Shown here: one piece after another, positions 9,701 through 22,100 of the stretch | How positions within the stretch are numbered: the first letter of the stretch is position 1 | How the letters are laid out: each line of letters starts with the position of its first letter | NCBI GenBank assembly: GCA_023374045.1 | Contig: CM041779.1 | Location: 269,796,062-269,860,061 of the forward strand | DNA from: Limonium bicolor | Taxonomy: Eukaryota; Streptophyta; Magnoliopsida; Caryophyllales; Plumbaginaceae | Direction: 5' to 3' | DNA: 64,000 nt | Position numbers and translations under genes: made by a program | Notes under the pieces: generated by a model | What the model saw: only the letters and a program-made list of their open reading frames with translations | Database searches by the model: none | What the model was told of the DNA's origin: nothing

Positions 9701-12535
9701 GTGCTCGCATATACTCAACAAACAGACATAGATGTACATTTTTACAAAGGGGAAAATAGCTAGCAAGCGAGCATACTCAGATTCCAATTCGATAAATTAA
9801 ACGTTATGAGATTATGAGTTGCTTAGTTTAGAAGGTAGTACCGGAGGAAGAGCAATTTTCTTTCTGTAAACAAAAGGGAGATACACCAAAACAAAACCAA
9901 AGGAACGAACCAAGAAATTAGTCAGGCATTCAACAGACAAGGATTAGTGAATATACAGAGAAGAGAAAGAGAAGAAAGGACAAAAGGGGTTTGCTAACTG
10001 TCTGTACAATTTGCAATATCTGCATAAGAGAATTAAACTGGTTAATGCCATGTTTACAGTATGATCAAAACCAGATTAAACTACCTAATCTATCACCATG
10101 ACTGAATGGACCAGGGTGGTATAGTAACAAACTTAAAATGCCAGTATTTCTCTACTGTTTACAGAATCTCACTAATCTCTCAACAGATGAGGATATAACT
10201 TGAACGAGACAGAATAAAATGTGAATCAGCCCAAAACACCAATAGGTACACAAGAACGATTATATTAGAATCTGACGTTTGATAGGCCAAGGCGATATTA
10301 GCCATCACCATAGTCTACCTTTAAACCTGGCTCAAATCAACACCAAGAGGTATCTGTTTGCAATAAATGTCAGAGTGACCATAAACATAGTAATCAGCCT
10401 GCTCGGACAAAACACACATCTCAGTTTAAGAGTAACATTGAAATAAATCAACAGAAAACATATTGATCATTGTACTGTTACAGTGGCTTTAAGCCTTAAA
10501 CCTGGCTTGGAATCAACCGACACCAACAAGGAACATGAATGACGGGATATATGCAGTATAGAACTGAAGTTTCGAGATCGGTGCGGAGGAGGCAGAGCAC
10601 CCCGTATTTCAAAAAGATGAACTGAAACTATAGGATGATTTTCTGCACTCTTGAACCCATAGACTCATTTTTGAGAGCCTGGTATTCATCAGAGTACATA
10701 TACGTAAACATTGAAAGTACTAATAATCAGAAGGCCATAAAAATTTGTTCGACTTGTTTGCAATCACCAAACCCAGGAACCCATAATGCTAAGCTTCATT
10801 TCGAAGTCGATGTTTTGAACTTTAAAACGGGAACAAAACAAAACACAAAGGTTTGAATGAGAAGAAGAAAGTGGGGCGAGTTTTGAAGCGTGGGAGTTGG
10901 TGTGGACATCGGAAATCAATTTCCGGAAAACCAACACTCCATACGCTTACCAGAGCCGCCTTCGATCGGCTTCATTTGACAAAATCAAAAAGAGGAAATC
11001 GAAAAGAGGGAGTAGAGAGATACAGAGACAGGAGAGGGACGAATTCAGAGAGGGTTTTACTTACGCTTTTGAACCACAGGCCAGCGAGGTAGAATGGGGG
11101 AGTTAATATTTTTGGCAAGGAGATGGATGGGTTTTGAGAAGAAGTTCCAGACAAGAACGCGCAGTGGGAGGGAGTTGTAGTTGACGATTCGAAGGCGGAA
11201 GAAGACTTTGAAGGAGATGGAGAAATTTTCTGGGTATTCCAGGTTACAAGTTCGAATTCGAGAAGGAAATGGGGGTCGAGCTTCTGGGTTTGTTTATCTT
11301 TGTTTCTTCGAAAACGGGCAGAGCAAGGGATGTAGGGAACCAGACAAATGGAATGTTGGGGATTGATGCTGCGAGTAGAAACGTGGGTACTGTAGGGTTT
11401 TTTAATGGCTTTTTATAATTGAGATGATAGGGTTTTGAGGGGATGTCTGATTGATTGTTCCATGGGCTAATTGCAAAGTGGGTCTTATTGTGGTTTTGGA
11501 GCAGAAAAACGGGTCTGAATGTTTGGTCCACCCAACATAGTTCAAAAACAATAAAACAAAAATTGTTCTCACCAAATTTCGAACTCGGTACCTCTAGTCT
11601 TCCCATTGCATGCTAACCGATTGAGCTGTAATAGAATTCAATAAGTAGTAGCGAAGAAATAAAAAAAGAGTCACATTGCGAGCTGAAATAAAACAAAGAA
11701 AACGCCCTCAGCTCATGCCAGGATTCAAACCCGAGACCAATGGGTTATATGGTGAGTATCTTAACCAGTTATGTTAGGTCAAATTTCAATATATGTATCA
11801 GAGAAATAATACAAGAGTTTTAGCCCAGACCGGATAACTCCTCTAAAAAGCTACTGTCCCCGAAAGAAGCATGTAATAAACAAAAGAGTTACTCTAATGG
11901 TATGAAATTATGAAATATAACTAACAATATATCATAAATCACAATGAGATATACAAACGAATGGAATATGTACATGAAATAGTATTAGTGAAATGGTGGT
12001 TTGAATACAAACGCAATAAAAATAGAAGTTGAATTACATATGTATGAGTAGCAACAAAATAAAATGAAATGAGAGGGAGTTTAATCGGATTAGCGACAAA
12101 ACAAAACATGCTAGTATAGTGAGAATGTACATAACATGATGAAAATGATTCTAAAAATAATAATGATAAAACAAAATAAGACAAGTACTCATAAAAAAAT
12201 ACAAGTAAAAGTATTAATGCAATGAGATAAGATAAACAAGAAACGAAATAACATGAACCGAGATAAAACGAATAGGAAAATAAAATGAGTAAATAAAACG
12301 GAACCGACTAACATGAAATAAATCAAAAATAAAATGGTAAAATAAGTAACTAACGAAAACGGATGGATTTGAAATCGGATGCTTTGAAAATTGATTTAAA
12401 AAAAATTGTCATAAAATGACAGTTTCATTTTGGTATGCACATGAATGAGTTTTGAAAAGAAAGACGACGACCCTCTTATTATATTTATATGTCTGAATTT
12501 ATTGCTTTATGGGGTGAGAATTTTTGGTGTCTACA
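6780..12535 (-). mobile_element. Very long LTR of the Tat-like element (right copy, inverted)
   Basis: Runs on the minus strand from TGTAGACACC (ending at 12535 in window coordinates) to the primer-binding site at 6768-6779. It contains the inverse of all the LTR sub-features listed for the left copy. No target-site duplication is visible: the five bases outside the left LTR (ccatc) and outside the right LTR (gatag) differ. Confidence 0.7.
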
Positions 12536-12538
12536 GAT

Positions 12539-12751
12539 AGGAAATAATGGTGCTGATGGATCACCTATATCCATATATGATTGAAATAACGCCACAAAGT
12601 GATGTCTATGTGCTGTATAAGCACAATACGATGTGTGTAAATGATATATCACATAGATATACAATATGGGAATCATGGGTAGTTATATATTTATATACAT
12701 GCCTATTTGATTAAGCGACTTCGGGATGAAGCCTTTCTAAGGGGGGTAGAT
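12539..12751 (+). mobile_element. Remnant of an internal region with hairpin and polypurine tract
   Basis: The right part (12711-12751) reads ttaagcgacttcgggatgaa, then AAGGGGGGTAGA, and is clearly related to the inverse of 24159-24200 at the 3' end of the nested element. A 4-bp stem CTTC/GAAG precedes the purine tract at 12739-12750. The rest is AT-rich with no gene. It should be the 3' end of an internal region, so the LTR at 12752 has internal sequence on both sides. Confidence 0.65.
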
Positions 12752-15700
12752 TGAAATACCCCAAACTAATAAAATATGTATTAAACATCTAATCACATTG
12801 ATTAAGGCCTAAACATGCCTTAAAAGTCAACTGAGAGCAACAATGGTCAACACAAAGCAAGATATTGCACCCTTTGACTGTTTAGGGTAAATGAATACCC
12901 AAATGAACTTCTTAGGACCTAAGACTTTGTCCTAAGCTTATTAAAACATAGCTAAACACATTACAATTGTTGGACAACACTCAAACACATAGAAAAAGCA
13001 TTTAAATGCTTCTAGGTCAAGTAGGGCAAAAATGTGCTCTAAGAAAACCTTAAGGGTCTAATGACCTCTAAATGATATAAAATTGGATTCCATGATCAAA
13101 TATCATGTAAGGAACACAAAAAAACTGTTCTCAAAGAAAACTGAGCTCAGAAACACCTTGCGACCCAAATTGTGCACTAAAATACCTTAAAGCTCGTTTT
13201 TGTGTATGAGCTCTAAGATAATGACTTTTTGTTACTGTAAAGACTAGATTATATTCTTTATAATATTAATGTGACATTATAGACTATATTATAAAGTCTA
13301 AATCAACGTTTAAAAATAAAATCAAAATGGGCAATTTAGTATGAATAGTACCCAAAAATAACATTTAATTACTTAGTCTTAACCATGGTCAAATGTCACC
13401 CATTGACCATACCACCCCTTGCCGACCTCATATGGCTGTCAAACCCACCCATTAATCATTCTCTAATCAATTAGCTAGCCAATCTAATGAGTCATCAAAT
13501 TACTATTCCATAAAGTAACAATAATGGACATAAAAAGCAAACTAGCATTATTCTCTCATTGCCTTGCTTCCCAGCCGACACCAAGGCTCTTCAATCCTCT
13601 CTTTTGCTTCTCCATTACGGTAAGACACACCAAAGACAGAGGAGAACAACAATTGACATAGGTAAGCTTATTAAGCCATTTTATGTTCATTCTCTTCACA
13701 ATTCTTTCCTCTTTCCATGGAGCAAAGCATCAAACATTTCCATCAATGTTTCTAGGTTGTTTTGGAGGTTAAAAGGAGGGTGAATCTCGGCTGTAACAAG
13801 GGAAGGAGGTGGAGAAATCTAATCTTGTTCTTAAGGTATGAAAATGTGCTTTAAGCACTTATCCTTTGATTTTCTTCAATTCTGGTTTGCAAGCCTTGTT
13901 TTCTAGGATTATAATCTTCTTCTTAACATACTTATTCAGTTGGCATATCAAGAGCTTCAAGGAATAGCCAAAAACACCATTTTTGGCATTTTAATCAAGG
14001 TACAAATTAGCCATCTTCTAATCTGAGTTATACCAGTTTAAAGCTTGGTTTTAGTAGCTCTTTTGATGCTATTTAACTTCTGTAAATATAGGCCAAAGTC
14101 AACCTTGGTTACCTTGGTATTCTAAGGTAACTTTTACCTTGAAAATTTACATTAAACACTTCTTATGGTTAGATCTTGCTTGGAGACTAATCATGCCTTA
14201 ATTGCTGTTTGAAAACATGTAAATAATGCTGTGGAAAATTTATCTCCAAACAGCCGTGGCCAAACAAGGCCTAAACTTGGCAAAAATAAGGTATAAATCA
14301 CTTAAACCTACACTTGGTATATTAATATGTGTTTATACATATGTATATATTTATGTCGTGAGTGAATGGGTTAATTAAGGTCTTATTTTGACCTTAGGTG
14401 ATTAAGGAATGGTTTAGTAAATTTTTATAACTAATTAATTAGCATAATTGTCAAATTTAAGACATTATGTGGAAAATTGGTAAATATGGAAAATATTTGT
14501 GTAAGGCCGAGAGTTTAAGGCAATTTTGGGAATTTATGTGTAATTCATTTTATAAGCTAATGTTTGTAATAAGGCCATGTACTTTAGGCCATTTTATTCA
14601 TGCATTTATAAGGTTTTATTTAAGTTTAGGTGATATATATGCATTACCGCATATTATAAGGGTCTAAAGTATAATTAAATTAATTTTGGGGGCTATATAA
14701 TGATATAGCAGAATATTTGAGGTTTAAATGAGTTTATATAAAAATTATAAGCTAATTAAGTTTTGGGGTTAAATGGTAATTTCTGAAAAATAAGGGTACA
14801 AACCGTAATATATGGATATTGGTGGTCAAGGAAATATTAAGGTGGTCCACCTTGACCATACGGTAGGTTTTGACCAAATTAAATAAGTTAGATAACTTAT
14901 TTAAGGTTTTATTATAAGATAAGTATTTAATTTTAACAATTATATAACATATGTGGTAAATATGTTATTACCGAAAATAAAGGGTACAAAATGGTATTAT
15001 AAACACCCATGGGCTATTAGGAATTTTTAGGAATTTATTGGGTTGATTTTGGAACTAAAATAAACTATATATGTATAATATATAGTTATTATGTCATTAT
15101 GACACTTTGGGATAAAAGATGTGGTGGAATAGTAATAACCGATTATATATGGGTTAATAATGTTAATTATAACCCTTGGGAGGAATTTGGTGATTTTTAG
15201 AATTATATAAGAGTATTTAATAAGATATATGTATAATATATAGTTTTAATGTTATGATGAAACTATATGTTATAAATTGGGCCAAATGGAAATTATAGAA
15301 TATATTGAGGTCTGTTCAGAACTTTACAAAAATATAACCATATGTTATACCATTTTATAAGTTAAAAATGTTATATTATATGATATATATAACATGGTAT
15401 AAATAATGGGGTGAATTTGTAAATAAAGGAAACTATGGGATATGGAAAGAATAAAGTATAAATGTATATGCCTATGCGGCAATATAACATAGTTTTGTAT
15501 AAAAACTATAGGTTATAAATTAAAGGGAATAAAGATATCATATTATATGATATTAATATATGGTATAACATTACATAATGTTATGTGGTCAAAATGGAAT
15601 TTAAATAAAATAAGGTGCTGTACCAAATTATTAAAGATGGGAAAATGAATTTTAGAATATGGTCTATAATGTTATGAATGTTATAACAAGTATATGGTTT

Positions 15701-17955
15701 AGATGGAATTAATATAAGTAAGGATATTCACATTAAATAATGTGACAAACTATAAATAAATAAGATTTATAAACTAAGGTATTTATTTAATAAACCTTAG
15801 GAGTTGTAGTTATATAACATAAAATGTTACATAATATTAGGATAATAATCTTAGTATAAGTTGTATAATATTATACAACTAATGGGAATAATCATCTAAT
15901 ATAAGATGATAAAATGTAACATAAAATATAAGAGTTTTGTTTTATAACTCATGAAACTTACCTATATGGTAAATATATACATATACAAGAATAAGGTATA
16001 TAAGGATGGATATATATTATGGTTGGAAACCATATAATGGTGGTGGTTATTACAAAAAAATAGTTACTAACTATAAGTTATGAGTTTTTGAATGCAAATA
16101 TAATTTGCTAAGATAATGGATTATATAATACAATGTATTATAATGGATGGTGGGAAAATAATACAATATAATATAGTCATGCATGCATACATGGAACTAT
16201 AGGTTATATACCTAAATTTAATGGTGGATAAGATTAAAGAAATATAATAAATTAAACTTAACAGTCAAAATGTTTTGACATACGAGTTTTAGTAACAAGC
16301 CGACCGGTTTAGAGAAACCCGTAACAAATAACTGTAGAAATCCAGGGATGAACTGTCTTGTTACTTGTTATTCGGAAATACCGGATGTAGTTAGTCATGG
16401 AGACTGACTTATAGTTTTATTACCATTTAGATCATACTTCAGACGAAGGCGCTTGACGAGCTAGTGGTCTACACTGTGCATCCTAGGTCTTGGTGAACGG
16501 TATGTAAAGGGGTTTGATCCGGGTTGTCCTAAGGATTTCCTTGGGCTTGGATTTGGTTGATATCACTTGTGTGTTAAGTGTTTTTGGATACGTGTATGTG
16601 ATTATGTGTTACTGCATTAATTATTTATGCACGAGCGTCCTACGGGACTAACACTACGTCGACTATAGATCGGCTTATATAAACATACATATACGTTATT
16701 GTGATGACAAGACGGTTACTTGATATAATACCATAGTATTAATATTAAGTATATGACAACCTAAGTAAAACACTTAGGAACGAGTCACGACATTGTCGGT
16801 CTCTAGAGCAGGGATCTCGAACATGAATATGACCTAGATTACTTCTAGGTATGCGTGAGACCCATTGGGCAGCTAATTAATAATTACATTATCCATAAGA
16901 CTAGGAGCAGATCTTAAACATTATGAGAGAGAGTTGGTATGAGTTGAGGTGAGGAATCCCGGTAGTTTACGAACTACTTGGTTGCGCATTTGTGATCATT
17001 GAGGGGTTCCCGATTGGGTTCCGCTCCAGGTTTATACCCAACGAGCCCTATTTGGATCGTGGGTCAGGTGGCTACGGCCTTTTATATGGACATCTTACGA
17101 GACAAAAGAGAATAGTCAGGGGCCTCCGGACCTCTGGCGAAATGAGCACCTTTGTGTGTACGGGAGGACTACTGTCCATGGTGAGGTTATCGGGTTGTCT
17201 TAACATGACGCCCAACTGGTATTAATTAAACATGGTTTGGAAGGATGGGGCCTTAAAGGCCAAATTAAATTAACAAAGGATGGTGTTCGCTACGGCATTT
17301 ATTCAGTATTATTATTCGATACGTTCGATATACAATTGTTGTTTGTGATATTTTATGATTGTTTGAATTGGATGGATGGTTGAGTGTTATGAAAGTTTGG
17401 ATGGAGGATTATGTACATATGTTTATTACAGTATTGATTATAACTGTAAAATGGTAAAGCATGAAACCAATCTAATAATAATATGGTTTAAAATGACTAA
17501 GTGACCATTAGGGTCCAGGCCCGGCATACTCAGCGTCTATCGCTGATACTACACCATTATGCAGGTTGTTGATTATTGTCGAAGCCGAAGTGCGGGAACA
17601 GGGTAATTAGAGTTTATTTTGATTACCGCACAGGGAGTTTATTTGTATAATGATGTCAGGCTGGTAAATGTATTATGGTACAGTAATGTATATTTGGGAT
17701 TTGGGTAGACGCTCACTTGTCGATGTTTATGAGTACGGACTTAGTATGATGTATAGGAATTATCTCGTTATCACAGTGGTTAGCAGTTTGTTTATGTTGG
17801 AAGTTGGATATAGTTTGGCTTCACTACTTGCATGGGCGAGTAATGGCCAGTGACACCCGAGTGAGTATTGTTATTGTTATTATTTCTTCCGCTGTAAGAC
17901 GTTTATTTATTGCTACGAGAGAGATTATTACGTGTTTAAGGAGAGGGGTGTTACA
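12752..17955 (+). mobile_element. LTR of the Gag-only (TR-GAG-like) Ty3/Gypsy element
   Basis: 5,204 bp beginning TGAAATACCCC and ending GGGGTGTTACA, immediately preceded by a polypurine tract and followed after four bases (aaag) by the tRNA-Met-type primer-binding site. Parts align by eye with the minus strand of the nested element's LTR. Examples are ggattcc...ggaacaca...ctgagctcagaaacacc near 13090-13160 and ggtgaacggtatgt near 16490, so they are diverged members of one group. The middle (14,400-16,300) is very AT-rich with many ttataacatatgttat-like words. No open frame has a recognisable domain. Confidence 0.8.
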
Positions 17956-17987
17956 AAAGTGGTATCAGAGCGGAGTACCGCTCTGAT
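17956..17987 (+). other. Primer-binding site within a 10-bp hairpin
   Basis: TGGTATCAGAGC (17960-17971) is complementary to the 3' end of initiator tRNA-Met, the usual primer of many Ty3/Gypsy and Ty1/Copia elements. atcagagcgg (17964-17973) pairs perfectly with ccgctctgat (17978-17987) around the loop agta, so most of the site lies in a stem. Confidence 0.9.
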
Positions 17988-18186
17988 GACGAGAAAATAG
18001 GTCAAGACAGTGAGCTTAGGACTTCGGAAATTACGGGAAACGTTTGTGAGGTACGAGACGATTCGTCTTAAAAGATATTGTGTTTAGTAACGCAAATTGC
18101 GTGATATATTAGCCTTAAAGGCAATTCAATATCTATTGGTTGTGTACGGAAATTACCGAGTATTTATGTGGCATATTGTACTACAG
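17988..18186 (+). other. Untranslated leader of the Gag-only element
   Basis: About 200 bp between the primer-binding site hairpin and the likely gag start at 18187. An in-frame ATG at 18097 extends the frame, but its residues are not Gag-like. The codons from 18187 begin the Gly/Arg-rich segment typical of the family, so I prefer 18187. Confidence 0.6.
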
Positions 18187-18812
18187 ATGTCTGGGGGAAC
18201 TAGAGGGCGTGGTACTGGTAGGGGTGGAGGCGGTGACCCTGTGATTCCAGGAGTTGCTGAGACGATTGCTGTCGTTCTCGCACAGCTTGGTACTCAAATT
18301 GGAGGGGCACCAGCCCACCCGCCACAGCCCAGGGAAACGAACTGGCTGAAGTCAGTTACCGAGACCCGACCACCTACATATTCAGGGGAGCCAGACCCCG
18401 TAGCCTTAGAGCGTTTCATTGTTGAACATGAGAAGGCCTACGAAGCTTTGCAAGTACCTGCCGGCCAGAAGGTCGTCATTGCTGCTTTCCATCTAAAGGA
18501 TGCAGCCAGCACTTGGTGGAGGTTGGTCAAGGACCATCACCTGGCTATACCTGACTTTTCGTGGGCTGCCTTTGTCGAGTTGCTGAGGGGGAAGTACTAC
18601 CCGGCGCATCTAAAGCAGAAGAAGCGCCATGAGTCGAGACATTATCCCAGGGAGGTCTGACCGTGGATGAGTACTATGCTCGATTCATTGGTCTGCTGGA
18701 CTTTATCCCCGGTGTTGATTACTCTGAGACCGTGAAGGTCGAGAAGTTCCGGGGGGGATTGTTGTTTCGCATCCGGATGGCGATGGGTGCTACCCTCTAC
18801 ACTACCATCCAG

Positions 18813-18890
18813 GTATTAACATGAAAGCCATAATTCTTTACTTACTACATTACTGATTAACCTTGTGAGAACTTACCAATGAGATACCAG
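18813..18890 (+). other. Intron 1 of gag (78 bp)
   Basis: Starts GTATTA and ends ATACCAG, with a branch-like tactgatta about 35 bases before the end. Its removal keeps the downstream frame open (phase 0, Gln then Glu), while the segment itself is AT-rich and contains stops. The length is typical of the shortest plant introns. Confidence 0.7.
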
Positions 18891-19030
18891 GAGTGTTATG
18901 ACGCTACCTCGAGGACGGAGCTAATGATCCAGACTCGGGAAGAGACTCTCGGGGCTAAGAAGAGAAAGAACCCTGAGGGAGAGTCTGAGGGTGGAGGAGC
19001 ATCTCCTAGCGATAGCCAGAAGAAGGGAAA

Positions 19031-19120
19031 GTAAGGACTTATCCCATTCTAAATTGTTTATCATAGTAAATACCTTATGAATGCTGACCCAAAACCTTAA
19101 ACTGGAAATTCTTTCAAAAG
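19031..19120 (+). other. Intron 2 of gag (about 90 bp; 3' boundary uncertain)
   Basis: Donor GTAAGG after gaagggaaa. The acceptor is unclear: ctttcaaaag (ending 19120) opens the frame that continues into the second half of gag, but its phase does not match the donor. An older acceptor near 19105 may have been lost, since tctttcaaaagaaag would also be coding. A small frameshift or a dead splice site is likely here. Confidence 0.5.
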
Positions 19121-19158
19121 AAAGGGCAGCAGGGTCACCAGGGAGAGAAAGGGAAAGA

Positions 19159-19163
19159 GCTCG
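19159..19163. other. Target-site duplication, left copy (GCTCG)
   Basis: Five bases before the TGTAACACCCC end of the nested element, repeated exactly after its other end at 34869-34873. Five base pairs is the normal duplication for LTR retrotransposon integrase. Confidence 0.95.
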
Positions 19164-22100
19164 TGTAACACCCCTACTCTAATCGGCTCCTAATCATCTT
19201 AATTAACAACATAATCACAGCGGTAATCTCAACAATTCAACTACTGGTGTCACCGTTCTTACTCGCCCATACGAGTAATAACGTGCTTCCTGATATATTC
19301 TTACATACGAAACATTTTCTCGCAGTGACAACAAGAGATAGATCTAAACTTCCCAAACCAAAATATAATACATTCATAGTGAGCTTTCTAAGTATCCAAA
19401 ACCTATACACGTTTCTAGATTCGTATCAAAATGCAACAGTGCATGTTCGAATAACTGTAATCATACTACCCAGCGCGTCACTCTCTTTGCCGACACCGGA
19501 AGTTGCATACCTGCAAAAATGATAGTTTGTGGTATGGAATCAGCCCCTGCTGAGTATGCTATTACCTGACTGTCATGCACCCTCGGACCATTCAGTTATT
19601 TGGTCGAGAGCATGCAAACCATTTTTATGTAAATAGTTTAATGTTAAAACTGTAAAGCAACATTATATATTACAGTAAACTCAAATAACAAATAAGCCCC
19701 CGGCTCCACACATCGCATCGTAATGGACCACTGAAAGCGTTACAATGCTTATATGAGTACGGAGACTCCACTCCAATAACACCTGAAAGTTCATAGTTGA
19801 GTACGTCGACTCGTTCGACGAACAATCCACAAAATCCACACACGAGCACAGTGACTCGACTCATCCAGTTCACACACAGATATAAGTACAGTTTATTTAA
19901 TTAATCCAATTCTCAACACACTTATGAGTACAACGACTTATTCAATCAACACCACCAACATACCACACATAACCACACAGCATAACCAATGAACAACAAG
20001 GCGAAACAACGAGAATTATAAACGAGTATGAACTCTCGTCTTTGGCATGCACGCCCAAATAATGTTCGCCTAATGTACGAGTTATTATAATCGTTCGTAA
20101 TTGTTCGGTCATGTCTAATGACAACGTCTCATTAGAACGACGTGTCTCTAAGTTACCCATCTCTTTGGCGGGTCACCCACGGCAGTAGCCACTCCAGCGG
20201 TAGAGTCTCCGTCCTACGAACAATCTGTAGTTCGTTGGAAATTTATCCTGATACTTACGGTTACCACACGGTATCCTAGTATCGTTAATGGATCATATTT
20301 CACAGCAAGAGCCACATCCTCTTGATAACTTATCTATACCATCGCATCGTTTTATTACTTTCCTTAACATAATAGACTAAGGTCGTTAGTCCAATCCTGA
20401 GTATGTCGACTCGGGATCCAGTGTTAGATACGAGAGCGGCGTTAAAGAGGCCAATGCTCCGTATATAAGTCTCAGATAATATATATCTTATTATCCTGAT
20501 GCTACAACGTTTACTTACGTTCCTTATGTTACACATACAAGATAGCATCACTGCCGCTAGTTCGTTTTATAATATGTTCATATATACGAACGGTACTGTT
20601 ATCGCACGACAGTAATAACAAAGCAGCATTAATACACAACTCAAGCATATTAATTCACACAAGCAGACTTTCAATCTTATCACAGATTTTCACACAATGT
20701 CTGAACTGAGGAAGTCCTCAGAGACAATCAAGCCACATAAATAACATACCGTTCACCCTGGTATTACGGTGGAGTATGAATCAGCAAGATCCTATGCTCC
20801 GTGTGTCGTCTCTAACAGTCTATACAATACATAATGCTACTGATTAGCATACTGTATAACAACACAAAATTCTACGGTACCCGTACCGTCACTAATACCT
20901 CCCGGTTAACCCCCGTTATTAACTGTCAATGTTTGTCGGGTTTTAGGTTTAACTCGAGATTGGAAAAGTGTTATATTACAAGCGTAGTCTTGTCTCGTAT
21001 ATTAATATACTTTAGTTGAGCTTTTGTTATCGCATGTAACCGAATGTATGTTTGTACATCATATAGTTTGTTTCTATATTGCATGTATGATTCTTGTCAT
21101 AAACCATACATTTCACCTTAGTATTTATTTTTCTAAGGTTTGTTTCTCTTTTTTTTTTCCCAAATTCAATGTGGTAGACAATACTTTGCATTATCAATCC
21201 TTATTATCACATGTACTGTCCTAACATTCCATATCCAATGTTTGTAATTCTTTTCCCTTTATCATATGTCATTTTAATTATGAAAATATATGGTCATTAA
21301 ACCATATTATATTTTCTACCACAACACATATTTATTTATGTGTATGTGTTTATGGAACTATTCCTTATATGGTAATTCTTATAACATTAAAACCATATTA
21401 TAGATTCCATTTAAAAATGTTAATATTTCCGAACAGCACCTATGTTCTTAAATATTTACAAAATCCTCCACATAATTTATACCATGTTATATTATAGTTA
21501 TATAACATATATTTTGACAACTATGTCATTAAAACAATTATAACCTATAGTTATATATTGTTAATAAATGCCAAACCGCACTTAAACTCTCGGTTTTTAA
21601 TTAATTCCCACCAACTTCCATAACTTACAAATCAATCCCAAAAATATATTCCATTGTTACACTTATAATGTATACCTTATATTATAATCCTTAAACCTTA
21701 ATATAATTATAACCCATAGTTATAATTTCTCCAAAATACCGAGCAGACCCCATGGTCTATTTTTTAATTTCCACCACTTAACTTTCTATATCACCAATTT
21801 ACCCCATTTTTAAACATATAGTTTCTAATATCACCAAAACTATATATTATACATATATCTTCATAAAACCTTATATATAATCCCAAAAATTACCAAACCA
21901 TACCAAAAGGTTATAAATGTCATTATTAACTTTATACTTTCTCTAAATCTCGGTTTTACCACATATGTTACCCATGTGTAACAATGTTATGAAATATCTT
22001 ATATATACCTAGATAATTCATATAAACTCCAAATTTACCCAAATCAACTTCTAAAAATTCCTAATAATCTAAGGTTTGTACTAAGCTCCATTTAGTACCC

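Larger units (their letters stand above)
6588..12538 (-). repeat. Right arm of the 12-kb palindrome
   Basis: Inverse copy of 531-6530, holding a leader fragment and a full LTR on the minus strand. A few small differences from the left arm include single-base changes and some indels, so both arms seem to have diverged only slightly since the duplication. Confidence 0.95.
18187..19163 (+). pseudogene. gag: gag, 5' part (Ty3/Gypsy capsid domain), frameshifted and interrupted
   Basis: Gag forms the virus-like particle that packages retrotransposon RNA in the cytoplasm. From the ATG at 18187 the frame gives a Gly/Arg-rich N terminus (residues 1-16), a Pro-rich linker (41-49) and the Retrotrans_gag core. 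The core shows the marker AASTWW at 106-111 and the W-x-x-F-x-x-L-x-x-x-Y-Y-P signature at 126-139. A one-base loss near 18634 moves the frame and brings a stop at 18658; the core continues in another frame (signature LTVDEYYARF near 18660-18690). Two intron-like segments follow (18813-18890 and about 19031-19120). The coding sequence is cut at 19163 by a 15.7-kb insertion. The GC content is clearly higher than in all flanking DNA. It is not functional as it stands. Confidence 0.85.

Noticed and set aside
531..12538. Large terminal-inverted-repeat DNA transposon or foldback element
   Set aside because: The outer ends are LTR starts (TGTAGACACC), a primer-binding site lies near the centre in each arm, and the flanking five bases are not duplicated.
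17956..17987. Rho-independent terminator (hairpin near an A/T run)
   Set aside because: The context is a plant retrotransposon; the hairpin contains the primer-binding site and the organism does not use such terminators.
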